NCBI RefSeq assembly: GCF_018499875.1
Contig: NZ_JAHBAY010000001.1
Location: 124,001 to 188,000 of the forward strand
Direction of reading: 5' to 3'
Source of the DNA: Kineosporia corallincola
GTDB taxonomy: Bacteria; Actinomycetota; Actinomycetes; Actinomycetales; Kineosporiaceae
DNA: 64,000 nt
Shown: piece after piece, positions 8,277-17,379 of the stretch
Numbering within the stretch: the stretch's first letter is position 1
Layout: every line of letters begins with the position of its first letter
The notes under the pieces: generated by a model
What the model saw: only the letters and a program-made list of their open reading frames with translations
What the model was told of the DNA's origin: nothing
The model's database searches: none
Position numbers and translations under genes: made by a program

Positions 8277-9460
8277 AGCGCCCGGGCCAGCGGCACCCCC
8301 GGCCGGTAGGCCAGGTGCAGATACGACGGCGCCTCCAGCACCGTCAGATCGGCCCGCGCGCCCACCCGGATCCGGCCGACGTCGGCGCGGCGCAACGCCA
8401 GCGCCCCGCCCAGGGTGGCGGCCAGAAGTGCCTGCGCCGGGCTGAGTTTCATCTCCCGCACGGCCAGCGCGATGATCAGCGGCATCGACGAGCTGAAGCA
8501 GGTGCCCGGGTTGCAGTCGGTGGCCAGTGCCACCACCGCCCCGGCGTCCAGCAGCCGCCGGGCGTCCGGATAGGGCGAGCGGGTGGAGAACTCGACCCCG
8601 GGCAGCAGCGTGGCAACCGTTCCGGTGACCGGGTTCTCGGAGTCCACGAGACGCCCGGCGGCGCCCAGGGCAGCCACGTCGGCGTCGGTGAGATACGTGC
8701 AGTGGTCGACGCTCGCGGCGTCCAGCTCCACCGCGATCTGCGCTCCCGGCCCCTCGGCGAGCTGGTTGCCGTGCACCCGCGGCAGCAGCCCGGCCTCCGC
8801 GCAGGCCCGCAGCACCGTGCGGGTCTCGTCGCCGTCGAAGGCGTGCGCGCTCGCCGGTTCGCAGAACACGTCGGCCCAGCGTGCGTGCGGGGCACAGGCT
8901 TCCAGCATCTCCCCGGCCACCAGTTCCACGTACTCGTGGCGGCGGTCGCGGAACAGCGGAGGGACGACGTGGGCCCCGAGGTACGTCACCTCGGAGGTGA
9001 ACTCGGCCGCGATCCGCAGGGCCCGGCTCTCCTGCTCGACGTCGAGCCCGTACCCGCTCTTGATCTCGACCGTCGTGGTGCCCTGCGAACGCATCTCCGC
9101 CAGAAGGGTTCCCACGTGCTGCCGGAGCTGGTCGTCGCTCGCCGCGCGGGTGGCCGCCATCGTGGTGGCGATGCCGCCGCCGGTGTACGGCTCCCCGGTC
9201 ATCCGGGCCGCGAACTCGCCCGAGCGGTCACCGGCGAACACCAGGTGCGAGTGCGAGTCGACGAATCCCGGAACCACCGCCCGTCCGCCGAGATCCTGCG
9301 CCGAGTCCGACGGAGGGGCGGAGGCCGCGCTGCCCACCCAGGCGATCCGGTCGTCCTCGATCACGACGGCGGCGTCGTCGAGCAGCCCGAGGGCCGAGCC
9401 GTCACCGACCGACGGGTCGTTGGTGACGAGCTGGCCGATTCCGGTGACCAGATGGCTCAC
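8273..9460 (-). CDS. hutI: Imidazolonepropionase
   Basis: Third enzyme of histidine degradation: hydrolyses 4-imidazolone-5-propanoate to N-formimino-L-glutamate in the cytoplasm. 395 residues, normal length. The amidohydrolase metal motif is [12 protein letters not shown], the substrate loop is [11 protein letters not shown], the metal/general-base His lies in HGNQLAEG, and the catalytic Asp is in [17 protein letters not shown] 9460 is chosen over the upstream ATG because GAAGGGGA precedes it and the extra residues would overlap hutF. It is last in the hutU-M20-hutF-hutI operon, 13 bp after hutF. Confidence 0.93.
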   Translation of the reverse strand: MSHLVTGIGQLVTNDPSVGDGSALGLLDDAAVVIEDDRIAWVGSAASAPPSDSAQDLGGRAVVPGFVDSHSHLVFAGDRSGEFAARMTGEPYTGGGIATTMAATRAASDDQLRQHVGTLLAEMRSQGTTTVEIKSGYGLDVEQESRALRIAAEFTSEVTYLGAHVVPPLFRDRRHEYVELVAGEMLEACAPHARWADVFCEPASAHAFDGDETRTVLRACAEAGLLPRVHGNQLAEGPGAQIAVELDAASVDHCTYLTDADVAALGAAGRLVDSENPVTGTVATLLPGVEFSTRSPYPDARRLLDAGAVVALATDCNPGTCFSSSMPLIIALAVREMKLSPAQALLAATLGGALALRRADVGRIRVGARADLTVLEAPSYLHLAYRPGVPLARAL

Positions 9461-9473
9461 GGATGATTCCCCT

Positions 9474-10787
9474 TCAGGACGACAGTTTTTCGAGAACTTC
9501 GGTGAACAGGCGGCCGACATCTCCGAGCCGGTGCCGGCCCTCACTGACCACGGTCTCGCCGCCCACCAGCACGGTGTCGACGTCGGCCGCGGTGGCGCTC
9601 AGCGCCACCTGCTCCGGCCTGCTGCCTGCCGTGCGCACCGAATCGAGCCGCACCGCGACCAGGTCGGCCGGGGCCCCGGCCTGGATCCGGCCGAGCTCCG
9701 GCCAGCCCAGGCTGCGGTGCCCGTCCGAGGTCAGCGCGGTGAGCAGCTCGGCGGGGGAGAACCGGCCGCGCTGCCGGGTGGAGAGTCGTTCGTGCATCTC
9801 CAGCCCGCGCGCCTCCTCGAACAGATCGACGACGGCGTGCTGGTCGCTGCCCAGCGTGATCGTCGCCCCGGCCTCGGTGAGAGCCCGGGCCGGGCCGATC
9901 CCGTCGGCCAGATCGCGTTCCGTGGTCGGGCAGAAACAGGCGAAAGTGCCATTCAGGTCGGTGATGTCGGTGGCGGTCAGGTGGGTGGCATGAATCATGG
10001 ACGACGAGGGGCCCAATACCCCTTCACGCCGGAGCAGAGCGGTCGGGGTGAGCCCGTAGAACGCCTGGCAGGCCTCGTTCTCGGCCGGCTGCTCCGACAG
10101 GTGAACATGCAGCGGCGCCGTGCCACCGGTGAAATCCGCCACCGTGCGCAGCTGTTCGGCCGGCACCGCCCGCACCGAGTGCGCCGCGGCGCCGATCCGC
10201 ATCCCGGCCGACGGTTTCAGGTCCGACACCCGGGAGGCCCACTGCTCGGCGTCGCCGTCGCCGAAACGCAGCTGCACGTCTTCCAGCGCCGTGTGCCCGG
10301 ACCCGGTCAGACCGCCTGCCAGGTAACAGGTGTCGAGCAGGGTGAGGCGGACGCCGGCCTCCGCCGCGGCCTGCCGCAGTGCCTCACCCATCGCGTTCGG
10401 ATCGGAGTAGCGGCGTCCACCGGTGTCGTGGTGCAGGTAGTGGAACTCGCCCACCGTGGTGATCCCGGCCAGGGCCATCTCGGCGTAGACCGCCCGGGCC
10501 AGCGCCAGGTAGGAGTCCGGGTCGAGCCGGCGGGCCACGTCGTACATCACCGTGCGCCAGGTCCAGAACGACCCGCCGTCGGCGTGGGTGCGCCCACGCA
10601 GCGCCCGGTGGAAGGCGTGCGAGTGGGCGTTGGCCAGGCCGGGCAGCAGCACCCCGGGCAGCCGCCGGTCGCCGGCGGCCGGCCGCACCCCGGTCTCCAC
10701 CGACGTGATCAGCCCGTCGGTCACGGAAACTCTGACGTCAGAGGCTATTCCGGAGGGCAGCCAGGCGTGTGGGGCCCAGTGGCTCAC
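9474..10787 (-). CDS. hutF: Formimidoylglutamate deiminase
   Basis: 437 residues. An amidohydrolase that removes ammonia from N-formimino-L-glutamate to give N-formyl-L-glutamate, marking the five-step hut route rather than the HutG formiminoglutamase route. Motifs: metal ligands in [13 protein letters not shown], second His in [14 protein letters not shown], and [17 protein letters not shown] at the active site. GTG 10787 overlaps the upstream stop by four bases (GTGA), which fixes the start; the long N-terminal extension in the same frame is antisense noise. The next step needs an N-formylglutamate amidohydrolase, likely the preceding M20 gene. Confidence 0.93.
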   Translation of the reverse strand: MSHWAPHAWLPSGIASDVRVSVTDGLITSVETGVRPAAGDRRLPGVLLPGLANAHSHAFHRALRGRTHADGGSFWTWRTVMYDVARRLDPDSYLALARAVYAEMALAGITTVGEFHYLHHDTGGRRYSDPNAMGEALRQAAAEAGVRLTLLDTCYLAGGLTGSGHTALEDVQLRFGDGDAEQWASRVSDLKPSAGMRIGAAAHSVRAVPAEQLRTVADFTGGTAPLHVHLSEQPAENEACQAFYGLTPTALLRREGVLGPSSSMIHATHLTATDITDLNGTFACFCPTTERDLADGIGPARALTEAGATITLGSDQHAVVDLFEEARGLEMHERLSTRQRGRFSPAELLTALTSDGHRSLGWPELGRIQAGAPADLVAVRLDSVRTAGSRPEQVALSATAADVDTVLVGGETVVSEGRHRLGDVGRLFTEVLEKLSS

Positions 10788-11980
10788 GCGGCCAGCCCTC
10801 GCACCACGGTGGTCAGCGCCTGCACCCCGGCCAGGCAGTCCGCCTCGGGTGCGAACTCGGCCGGGGAGTGCGAGATGCCGGTGGGGTTGCGCACGAACAG
10901 CATGCCCGAGGGCACTCCGGCGGTGGCCAGGATGCCGGCGTCGTGCCCGGCCCCGGTCCCGAGCAGCGGCGCGTCGCCGAGCATCTCGCTCATCCGCTCG
11001 GCCAGGTTCGCATCGAACAGCGTGTTCCCGGTCCACGACTCCTCGCTGACCGTCGCCCCCAGCTCCTGCGCGGCGGTGGTCAGCTCGGCCAGCAGCCCCT
11101 GCACGTCCTGCTCCGAGGGAGCCCGGGCGTCCAGCCAGGCCCGCACCAGCGACGGGATGGCGTTCACCCCGTTCGGCTCGACCAGCAGCTTGCCGAAAGT
11201 GGCCACGGCATCATGGTTCCCGGCGATCCGGCGGGCCGCCAGCACGGTGGAGGCGTAGGCGAGCATCGGGTCGTCGCGGTCCACCAGTCGGGTGGTGCCG
11301 GCGTGGTTGGCCTGCCCGGCGAAGTCGAAACGCCAGCGGCCGTGCGGCCAGATCGCGGTGCCGACCCCGATCGCCGCGTCGTACTCCTCGGTGGCCAGCG
11401 CCTTGCCCTGCTCCACGTGCAGCTCGACGAAGGCGCCGATCCGGCGCAGGGTCTCCTCGTCCCGTCCCAGGTGCTCCGGATTCCGGCCGGCGGCGCGCAT
11501 CGCCTCGCCCAGCGTCGTCCCCTGGTGATCCTTCAGGCCGGCGGCCCGGTCGGCCGACATCGCCCCGGTGATCACCCGCGACCCGGCGCAGGCCACCCCG
11601 AAACGAGCGCCCTCCTCGTCCACGAAGTTGACCACCCCGATCGGCCGGCTCGGCTGAAAACCGCCGAACTTCAGGCCTTCCACCGCGGCGAGGGCACTGA
11701 GCACGCCGAGCGGCCCGTCGAACGCCCCGCCGTCCGGCACCGAGTCCAGGTGGCTGCCGGTGACGATGCCCGGCCGGGCATCCGGGTCGCCCCACCAGGC
11801 CCACTGGTTCCCGGCACGGTCCACGGTGACGTCGAGGCCGAGTGCGCTCGCCTCACCCTCGAACCACTCCCGCAGCACGGCGTCCTCGCGGGTCCAGGCG
11901 AAACGCCGGTACCCGCCGGACGCCGCCCGCCCGATCGGCTCGATCTCGGCCCAGCGGTCGAGGAATCCGGGTGCGTTCAC
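10784..11980 (-). CDS. M20 amidohydrolase (allantoate/N-carbamoyl amino acid hydrolase family), probable N-formylglutamate hydrolase
   Basis: 398 residues. Metal-binding motifs of the family are all present: [34 protein letters not shown] and the dimer-domain QANHAGTT, with a terminal [10 protein letters not shown]. By sequence it is an allantoate amidohydrolase/N-carbamoyl-amino-acid hydrolase. By position, translationally coupled between hutU and hutF with no hutG seen here, it probably releases formate from N-formyl-L-glutamate. That role is inferred from context. GTG 11980 overlaps the hutU stop by four bases, and the gene overlaps hutF by four. Confidence 0.85.
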   Translation of the reverse strand: MNAPGFLDRWAEIEPIGRAASGGYRRFAWTREDAVLREWFEGEASALGLDVTVDRAGNQWAWWGDPDARPGIVTGSHLDSVPDGGAFDGPLGVLSALAAVEGLKFGGFQPSRPIGVVNFVDEEGARFGVACAGSRVITGAMSADRAAGLKDHQGTTLGEAMRAAGRNPEHLGRDEETLRRIGAFVELHVEQGKALATEEYDAAIGVGTAIWPHGRWRFDFAGQANHAGTTRLVDRDDPMLAYASTVLAARRIAGNHDAVATFGKLLVEPNGVNAIPSLVRAWLDARAPSEQDVQGLLAELTTAAQELGATVSEESWTGNTLFDANLAERMSEMLGDAPLLGTGAGHDAGILATAGVPSGMLFVRNPTGISHSPAEFAPEADCLAGVQALTTVVRGLAA

Positions 11981-13650
11981 GCGTCGCCCTCGGTCATCGG
12001 CACCCGCACGCCGCGCTCGGCCGCGACCCGCTCGGCGATCTCGTAACCCGCGTCCACGTGCCGGATCACGCCCATGCCCGGGTCGTTGGTCAGCACCCGC
12101 TCCAGCTTCTGAGCGGCCAGCGGCGTGCCGTCGGCCACCGTCACCTGACCAGCGTGCAGCGAGCGCCCGATGCCGACCCCGCCACCGTGGTGGATCGATA
12201 CCCAGGTGGCCCCGGACGAGGCGTTGACCAGGGCGTTCAGCAGCGGCCAGTCGGCGATCGCGTCAGAGCCGTCGGCCATTGCCTCGGTCTCCCGGTAGGG
12301 CGAGGCCACGCTGCCGGAGTCCAGGTGGTCGCGGCCGATCACCAGCGGGGCACTGATCTCACCGTTCGCCACCAGCTCGTTGAAACGCAGCCCGGCCTGG
12401 TCCCGTTCGCCGTAGCCCAGCCAGCAGATCCGGGCAGGCAGACCCTGGAACGCCACCTTGTCCTGCGCCGCGCGGATCCACTTCTGGAGGTGGTCGTTCT
12501 CCGGGAACAGGTCCATCACGGCCTTGTCGGTCACCGCGATGTCACGCGGGTCGCCGGACAGCGCGGCCCAGCGGAACGGGCCCTTGCCCTCGCTGAACAG
12601 CGGCCGGATGTAGGCGGGCACGAATCCCGGGAACTCGAAGGCCCGCTGGTAGCCACCCTGCCGGGCCTCGTCGCGGATCGAGTTGCCGTAGTCGAACACC
12701 TCGGCGCCGGCGTCCATGAAGCCCACCATGGCCTCGACGTGCCTGGCCATGGAGGCGCGGGCCCGGTCGGTGAACTCCTCCGGCTTGGCCGCGGCGTAGT
12801 CGTGCCAGTCGCCCAGCTCCACCCCCTCGGGCAGGTACGACAACGGGTCGTGGGCCGAGGTCTGGTCGGTGACGATGTCGATCTCCACGCCGCGGCGCAG
12901 CAGTTCCGGGAACACCGTGGCGCAGTTGCCGACCAGACCGACCGACAACGGCTTTCGCGAGGCCTTGGCCGCGAGCACGCGCTCGATCGCGTCGTCCAGG
13001 CCGGAGGCGATCTCGTCGAGGTAGCGCGTCTCCACCCGACGACGCAGACGCGACTCGTCGACGTCCACAATCAGGCACACGCCGTCGTTCAGCGTGACCG
13101 AAAGCGGTTGCGCACCACCCATTCCGCCGGCCCCACCGGTCAGCGTGAGGGTGCCCGCCAGGGTCCCGCCGAACCGCTTCGCGGCCACCGCGGCGAAGGT
13201 CTCGTAGGTGCCCTGGAGAATGCCCTGGGTGCCGATGTAGATCCACGAACCGGCCGTCATCTGGCCGTACATGGTCAGCCCGAGCTTCTCCAGGCGACGG
13301 AACTCCGGCCAGGTGGACCAGTCGCCGACCAGGTTGGAGTTGGCGATCAGCACGCGCGGGGCCCACTCGTGCGTGCGCATCACGCCGACCGGGCGACCGG
13401 ACTGGACCAGCATGGTCTCGTCCTCGCGCAGCGTGGTCAGGGTGCGCACCATCGCGTCGTAGCTCTTCCAGTCCCGGGCGGCGCGACCGGTGCCGCCGTA
13501 GACGACCAGGTCGTCGGGGCGCTCGGCGACGTCGGGGTCCAGGTTGTTCTGAAGCATCCGCAAGGGTGCCTCGGTCTGCCAGCTGCGTGCGGTCAGGGTG
13601 GTGCCGCGGGGCGCCTGAACCGGCCGCGGACCGGAAATCGAGGAGGTCAT
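11977..13650 (-). CDS. hutU: Urocanate hydratase
   Basis: 557 residues, the expected size. Converts urocanate to 4-imidazolone-5-propanoate using tightly bound NAD+ as electrophile. Diagnostic segments: [12 protein letters not shown] near the N-terminus, [11 protein letters not shown], the NAD-binding [23 protein letters not shown], and [13 protein letters not shown], which carries the conserved active-site Cys. ATG 13650 is preceded by a GAGGG ribosome site. It is first gene of the hutU-M20-hutF-hutI operon. The 80-bp upstream region is shared with a divergent IclR gene and holds an 18-bp palindrome. Confidence 0.95.
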   Translation of the reverse strand: MTSSISGPRPVQAPRGTTLTARSWQTEAPLRMLQNNLDPDVAERPDDLVVYGGTGRAARDWKSYDAMVRTLTTLREDETMLVQSGRPVGVMRTHEWAPRVLIANSNLVGDWSTWPEFRRLEKLGLTMYGQMTAGSWIYIGTQGILQGTYETFAAVAAKRFGGTLAGTLTLTGGAGGMGGAQPLSVTLNDGVCLIVDVDESRLRRRVETRYLDEIASGLDDAIERVLAAKASRKPLSVGLVGNCATVFPELLRRGVEIDIVTDQTSAHDPLSYLPEGVELGDWHDYAAAKPEEFTDRARASMARHVEAMVGFMDAGAEVFDYGNSIRDEARQGGYQRAFEFPGFVPAYIRPLFSEGKGPFRWAALSGDPRDIAVTDKAVMDLFPENDHLQKWIRAAQDKVAFQGLPARICWLGYGERDQAGLRFNELVANGEISAPLVIGRDHLDSGSVASPYRETEAMADGSDAIADWPLLNALVNASSGATWVSIHHGGGVGIGRSLHAGQVTVADGTPLAAQKLERVLTNDPGMGVIRHVDAGYEIAERVAAERGVRVPMTEGDA

Positions 13651-13704
13651 GCCCTCTATTCGACCGCCGTCCGGGCGTTGATAACAGAACCGCCACGGCC
13701 TTGG

Positions 13705-13722
13705 TGTCTGGGATCCGAGACA
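13705..13722. promoter_or_regulatory. Candidate operator for the hut IclR regulator
   Basis: TGTCTGGGATCCGAGACA is an 18-bp inverted repeat with only one mismatched pair. It lies centrally in the 80-bp gap between hutU and the divergent IclR gene, 8 bp before the regulator's GTG and 55 bp before the hutU ATG. The position allows simultaneous autoregulation and hut control. Confidence 0.6.
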
Positions 13723-13730
13723 ATGGACCG

Positions 13731-14510
13731 GTGCCGAAACACGAGAACCCGGGGCAGGTGCCCGCCGCCACCCGGGCCCTGGCGGTGCTGCGGGCGCTCG
13801 CCCGGGCTCCCGGTCCGCTGCCCGCCGGCGCCCTGGCCCGGGAGCTGGACCTGCCCCGCAGCACCGTGTACCACCTGCTCACGGCCATGATCGAGCAGGG
13901 CTTCGTGACCCATCTGCCGGAGGAGCGGCGCTACGGGCTGGGGGTCGCGGCGTTCGAGATCGGGTCGGCCTACTCCCGTCAGGAACCGCTCCAGCGGCTC
14001 TCCCGGCTGGTGCTGTCCCGGTTGGTGGACGCCGTGGGGCACACGGCCCATCTCGGCGTGCTGCACGGGCGCGAGGTGCTCTACCTGATCGAGGAACGGG
14101 CCCCGGGACGTCCACCGCTGGTCACCGATGTCGGCGTGCGGCTGCCCAGTGAACGGACGGCGAGTGGCCGCGCGATGCTCTCCGCCCTGCCGAATGCCCA
14201 GGTGCGGGCGTTGTTTCCGGGTCGTGACGCGTTTGTCGGGGCCGGCCCGCCCAGCAGCCTGCCGGAGCTGCGCCGGATGCTGGCCGGGGTGCGCCGGGTG
14301 GGGCACGCGGTGGAGACGGACGAGGTGACGCCCGGATTCTCGTCGGTCGCGGTGGCGGTGCTCGACCACAACGGGCACCCGGTGGCGGCGCTGGCCGTCA
14401 CCCGGTCGAGCGGCCCGGCCGGTGACGGCGGCGAGGAGAAGCTGGTGGCCTCGGTGAAGGCCGCGGCCACGGCCCTGGAGCGCAGGCTGCACGGTGGAGG
14501 GCGGCGCTGA
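13731..14510 (+). CDS. IclR-family regulator divergent from hutU
   Basis: 259 residues. N-terminal winged HTH (about residues 10-70, including [22 protein letters not shown]) and C-terminal ligand-binding domain ([21 protein letters not shown], then [19 protein letters not shown] and [23 protein letters not shown]). Placed head-to-head with the hut operon and separated from it only by the palindrome at 13705-13722, so it is the likely hut regulator; the inducer in known hut systems is urocanate or a related intermediate. GTG 13731 is the only start that leaves the palindrome outside the gene. Confidence 0.9.
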   Translation: MPKHENPGQVPAATRALAVLRALARAPGPLPAGALARELDLPRSTVYHLLTAMIEQGFVTHLPEERRYGLGVAAFEIGSAYSRQEPLQRLSRLVLSRLVDAVGHTAHLGVLHGREVLYLIEERAPGRPPLVTDVGVRLPSERTASGRAMLSALPNAQVRALFPGRDAFVGAGPPSSLPELRRMLAGVRRVGHAVETDEVTPGFSSVAVAVLDHNGHPVAALAVTRSSGPAGDGGEEKLVASVKAAATALERRLHGGGRR

Positions 14511-14546
14511 AACGACTCGGGTGCATGTGTTTCCGGACCGGCCAGG

Positions 14547-14939
14547 CTACTGGCTGCTCACCGCGTCGGGGCGGATCACGTAGACCACGCGGTCGGCGGC
14601 GTCGGCCACCGGCCCGTCCATCGTCATGCCGTAGCGGTGGGCCAGCACCGCGAAGAAGTCGCCGGCCGGGTCGGGTTCGATGCGTTCCACGGTGCCGCGC
14701 ACCTCCAGGTAGCGGTACGGCTGGTCGGGGTCGACCACCGACAGCGCGACCCGGGGGTTCGCCGTCACGTTGCGGTACTTGTGCCGGGTGGTGGTGTTGG
14801 TCAGGCGCAGGTGCTCGCCGTCCCAGACGAACCACATCGGGTTCACCTGGGCCGCGCCGTCGGGCCGCACGGTGGCGAAGTGCCCGTAGAGCGGGCGGTC
14901 GAGCAGGTCGAGGTGGCTGGCCGGGATCACGCCGGGCAT
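14547..14939 (-). CDS. PPOX-class (F420/FMN-dependent) oxidoreductase
   Basis: 130 residues with the split-barrel flavin/deazaflavin fold: GHFATVRPDGAAQVNPMWF, then LRLTNTTTRHKYRNVTANPRVALSVVD, then the YRYLEVRGTVERI strand. This pattern is typical of actinobacterial PPOX-class F420-dependent enzymes, which reduce small molecules or biliverdin. GAGGAGAACC precedes ATG 14939. It is 27 bp downstream of, and co-directional with, the small MerR gene, so the pair probably forms an operon. Substrate unknown. Confidence 0.85.
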   Translation of the reverse strand: MPGVIPASHLDLLDRPLYGHFATVRPDGAAQVNPMWFVWDGEHLRLTNTTTRHKYRNVTANPRVALSVVDPDQPYRYLEVRGTVERIEPDPAGDFFAVLAHRYGMTMDGPVADAADRVVYVIRPDAVSSQ

Positions 14940-14966
14940 GGTTCTCCTCAGAGGGGGTTCGGGCGG

Positions 14967-15167
14967 TCAGAGGGGCAGGTCGGCGCGGCGCTGGGCGCGG
15001 ACGGTCTGGTCGTCCACCGGTCGGCTGTCGCAGTCCAGCCCGGCAGCGATCAGCGACCGGTAGTGGTCGCGCTCGTACCACCGCAGCGTCGGGGCGCTCA
15101 GCCCGGTGAGCTGCGAGACGTCGGTGATGGTCAGCCACTCCGCGGCGGGCGGGTGTGTCATCGGCAT
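14967..15167 (-). CDS. Short MerR-like regulator, apparently internally deleted
   Basis: 66 residues. The first half is an intact MerR helix-turn-helix (WLTITDVSQLTGLSAPTLRW). Just after YER it jumps into DHYRSLIAAGLDCDSRPVDD, which resembles the extreme C-terminus of some full-length MerR proteins. The wing, the second helix pair and the dimerisation coil are missing. A normal MerR of this type is about 120-140 residues, so this looks like an in-frame internal deletion. A perfect 14-bp palindrome lies 18 bp upstream. Either a relic or a mini-regulator for the PPOX gene; the family comparison is from memory. Confidence 0.55.
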   Translation of the reverse strand: MPMTHPPAAEWLTITDVSQLTGLSAPTLRWYERDHYRSLIAAGLDCDSRPVDDQTVRAQRRADLPL

Positions 15168-15184
15168 GCCACCACCATGGCCGG

Positions 15185-15198
15185 TGAAGTGCACTTCA
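15185..15198. promoter_or_regulatory. Perfect palindrome upstream of the MerR gene
   Basis: TGAAGTGCACTTCA is a 14-bp perfect palindrome. AAGTxxACTT is a common core of MerR-family operators located between -35 and -10 elements. It lies 18 bp upstream of the MerR-like start and so probably controls the merR-PPOX pair. Confidence 0.55.
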
Positions 15199-15281
15199 AC
15201 ACAACCCCCACGTACGGGCCGAATCCGGGCGGGACGCCGTGACCTGCATGGATGCGCGGAATTGTCCAGAGCTGCCTGCAC

Positions 15282-15310
15282 TTGGCGCTAAGGGCAGGCT
15301 CACCTAATGT
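15282..15310 (+). promoter_or_regulatory. Promoter of the small Cys-rich protein
   Basis: TTGGCG and TAATGT are separated by exactly 17 bp. A start site 7-8 nt after the -10 element would fall on the GTG at 15318, giving a leaderless transcript. Confidence 0.5.
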
Positions 15311-15317
15311 CTAGAGG

Positions 15318-15494
15318 GTGGGCGTGAAGAAGGCGAAGAAGAAGTGCTGCAAAGACAAGCCGCGGTGCAAGACCTGTCCGGTCGTGCTCAAGCGGCTCGC
15401 CGACGCGGGCTTCGCCGAGCGTCTCGACCGCACCACCTACGAGTTCAAGGAGAAGCCGCCGAAGAAGGCGGTGTCGCAGGCCCGTTCGCGCTGA
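15318..15494 (+). CDS. Small Cys-rich basic protein, probable metal binder
   Basis: 58 residues, strongly basic at the N-terminus. Cysteines at positions 10, 11, 17 and 20 (CCKDKPRCKTCPVV) form a compact cluster that could hold one zinc or an iron-sulfur centre. A short helix (VLKRLADAGFAERLDR) follows, then a Lys/Pro-rich tail. I recall similar small proteins across actinobacteria but no known function. The upstream TTGGCG-17-TAATGT element puts the transcript start at GTG 15318; GTG 15324 has a GAGGG site and is the alternative. Codon usage is typical of real genes here. Too short for ordinary ORF cut-offs. Confidence 0.7.
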   Translation: MGVKKAKKKCCKDKPRCKTCPVVLKRLADAGFAERLDRTTYEFKEKPPKKAVSQARSR

Positions 15495-15526
15495 GCGGGC
15501 CGGGGTAGCAGCGGGCCGGACAGCAA

Positions 15527-15563
15527 CAGGCCCCGCCCTCCGCAGTGGAGAGGACGGGGCCTG
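15527..15563. terminator. Bidirectional terminator between the Cys-rich gene and the ABC lipoprotein gene
   Basis: A 14-bp stem with one mismatch (CAGGCCCCGCCCTC / GAGGACGGGGCCTG) and a 9-nt loop lies between two convergent stops at 15494 and 15580. No U-run on either side. Confidence 0.65.
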
Positions 15564-15579
15564 CCGGCTGAGAGGCTGA

Positions 15580-16500
15580 TCAGGAGAGCTTGTTCTCCGT
15601 CAGGAACTCGTCGGCCACGTCGGCCGGCTCCTTGGCGTCCATGACCACCTCTTCCATCATGTCGGTCAGATTCTCGGTGGTCAGCGCGGCCGACACGGCG
15701 TTGAGCGCGTCGGTCACGGTCTGGCTGGCCTTGTCCTTGTTGATCAGCGGCACCACGTTCTGCGCGGCGAACTGGTTCTTCGGGTCTTCCAGGATGACCC
15801 AGCCCTCGGCCGCGATGTTCGGGTCGGTGGTGAACACGTCGGCCACGTCGACCTGCCCGTTCTTCAGGGCGTTGATGGTCAGCGTGCCGCCGGCGTCGAG
15901 CGACTTGAAACTCTTGAACTCGACGCCGTAGTTCTTCTCGAAGCCGGGCACGCCGGTGGCGCGGGTCTTCCACTCCGGCGGGCCGCCGAGGACCAGGTCC
16001 TTGTCCTTCAGGTCGGCGATCGAGGTCAGGCTGTACTTGTCGGCTGTCTCCTTGGTGACCACCGCGGCGTCCTTGTCTTCCGCCGTGGACTGCTCGAGCA
16101 CCGACAGGCCCTCGGGCAGGGCGGCCGGCAGGGCGGCGTAGACGTCGTCGGAGGAGACCGCCTCGGTGTCGCTGTCGAGGTAGGACAGCAGGTTGCCGGA
16201 GTACTCCGGCAGCAGGTCGATCGAGCCGTCTTCGAGGGCCGGGACGTAGGTCTCGCGCGAGCCGATGTTCAGCTTCTTCTCGACCTTGACGCCCTTGGCC
16301 TCGAGCGCCCCGGCGTAGATCTCGGCCAGCAGCTCGTTCTCGGAGAAGTTGGCCGAGCCCACGACGATGGTGTCGGACGACGCCGCCGTGTCGCTGTCAC
16401 CGCTGGAGGTGTCCAGCGGGTCGCTGCCACCGCCGCACGCGGTCAGGGCCAGGGCCGAGGTGACGAAGGCCGTGGCGACGACCATCTTGCGTCGATTCAT
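15580..16500 (-). CDS. Quaternary-amine-type ABC transporter substrate-binding lipoprotein
   Basis: 306 residues. Signal peptide with lipobox LTAC (Cys21) anchors it to the outer face of the membrane, followed by a Ser/Asp linker. The mature protein belongs to the OpuAC/OsmX/EgtU family: SANFSENELLAEIYAGALE at the N-terminus, then GSIDLLPEYSGNLLSYL, the family's hallmark. Members bind glycine betaine, choline, proline betaine, histidine or ergothioneine in an aromatic cage. It belongs with the permease and ATPase genes upstream, but a 132-bp spacer with a strong hairpin separates it from them. Its place between two hut-related clusters suggests histidine or a histidine betaine as ligand. Confidence 0.9.
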   Translation of the reverse strand: MNRRKMVVATAFVTSALALTACGGGSDPLDTSSGDSDTAASSDTIVVGSANFSENELLAEIYAGALEAKGVKVEKKLNIGSRETYVPALEDGSIDLLPEYSGNLLSYLDSDTEAVSSDDVYAALPAALPEGLSVLEQSTAEDKDAAVVTKETADKYSLTSIADLKDKDLVLGGPPEWKTRATGVPGFEKNYGVEFKSFKSLDAGGTLTINALKNGQVDVADVFTTDPNIAAEGWVILEDPKNQFAAQNVVPLINKDKASQTVTDALNAVSAALTTENLTDMMEEVVMDAKEPADVADEFLTENKLS

Positions 16501-16533
16501 CAGTGCACTCCTGTAGAGGTGTGTTGGACCGCG

Positions 16534-16557
16534 GGTGACAGCTTGCCTTCTGTCACC
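16534..16557 (-). other. Stem-loop between permease and substrate-binding protein genes
   Basis: GGTGACAG and CTGTCACC form a perfect 8-bp stem with an 8-nt loop, 34 bp before the lipoprotein ATG. There is no U-tract. It could be an RNA-processing or stabilising element that raises expression of the binding protein over the membrane genes, or a DNA operator for a separate promoter. Confidence 0.5.
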
Positions 16558-16632
16558 GTCAGTCTTGAGGGGTCTGAGCGGGGATCCGGTCTCAACTCGG
16601 CAACGGTCGCCGCCGGACCCCGGGGAATCCGG

Positions 16633-17379
16633 TCAGACGAGGACCTTCGACTCGGCCGCGACGACATCGGCGCCGGCCGCTGGACGGGCGTAGCGGCCGG
16701 TGATGCCGCGGGACACGACGTAGCGCTGGAGCAGAGCCATCAGCAGGTCGAGGACGACCGCCAGCAGTCCCACCAGCACGGCGCCACCGGCCATCTGGGA
16801 GTAGTCGCGCTGGGCCAGGCCGTCGAGCATGAACCGGCCCAGGCCACCGAGCGACACATAGGCGGCGATCGTGGCGGTGGCCACGATCTGGAGCATCGCG
16901 CTGCGCACGCCGGACAGGATCAGCGGCAGGGCGTTGGGCACCTCGACCCGCCAGAGCACCTGCCAGCCGGTCATCCCCATGCCCCGGGCGGCGTCACGCG
17001 CCGCCGGGTCGACGTTCTGCACCCCCGCGTAGGTGTTCGACAGCACCGCCGGCACACCGAGGATGACCAGGACGAACAGAGTCGGGCCCTTGTAGGCCCA
17101 GTCGGCCGGCAGATTTCCGGAGAAGGCGATGACCACGTAGACCAGCAGGCCGAAGGTGGGCAGCGCCCGCAGGGCGTTGGCCAGGCCGGCGATCGCGACG
17201 CCGCCCTTGCCGGTGTGCCCGATGTAGAGACCGAGCGGGATGCCGATCAGCAGCACGAACACCAGCGCGCCGAACGAGTAGCCGAGGTGCTCGGCCAGCC
17301 GGTCGGGGATGCTGCTGCCGAACTGGTCGCCGGTCCAGTTCTCACCGGCGAAGAGCCATTCGAACACGCCGCCGATCAT
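16633..17379 (-). CDS. ABC permease of the quaternary-amine importer (second permease)
   Basis: 248 residues, BPD_transp_1 fold with about six membrane helices. The ATPase-coupling EAA-like loop is [20 protein letters not shown]. Start ATG 17379 is fixed by the ATGA overlap with the upstream permease stop. Like other OpuC/OsmU systems this importer has two different permeases that would pair with each other. The C-terminal 20 residues are cytoplasmic and variable. Confidence 0.9.
   Translation of the reverse strand: MIGGVFEWLFAGENWTGDQFGSSIPDRLAEHLGYSFGALVFVLLIGIPLGLYIGHTGKGGVAIAGLANALRALPTFGLLVYVVIAFSGNLPADWAYKGPTLFVLVILGVPAVLSNTYAGVQNVDPAARDAARGMGMTGWQVLWRVEVPNALPLILSGVRSAMLQIVATATIAAYVSLGGLGRFMLDGLAQRDYSQMAGGAVLVGLLAVVLDLLMALLQRYVVSRGITGRYARPAAGADVVAAESKVLV

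Noticed and set aside
10730-10743. CTCTGACGTCAGAG, a perfect 14-bp palindrome
   Set aside because: It lies inside the hutF coding sequence in the middle of an overlapping operon; codon constraints and chance explain it better than an operator.
8583-11258. 891-codon open frame on the plus strand through hutI, hutF and the M20 gene
   Set aside because: It is antisense to three well-supported hut genes and encodes Ser/Arg/Pro-rich sequence with no domain, as expected from GC-rich shadow frames.
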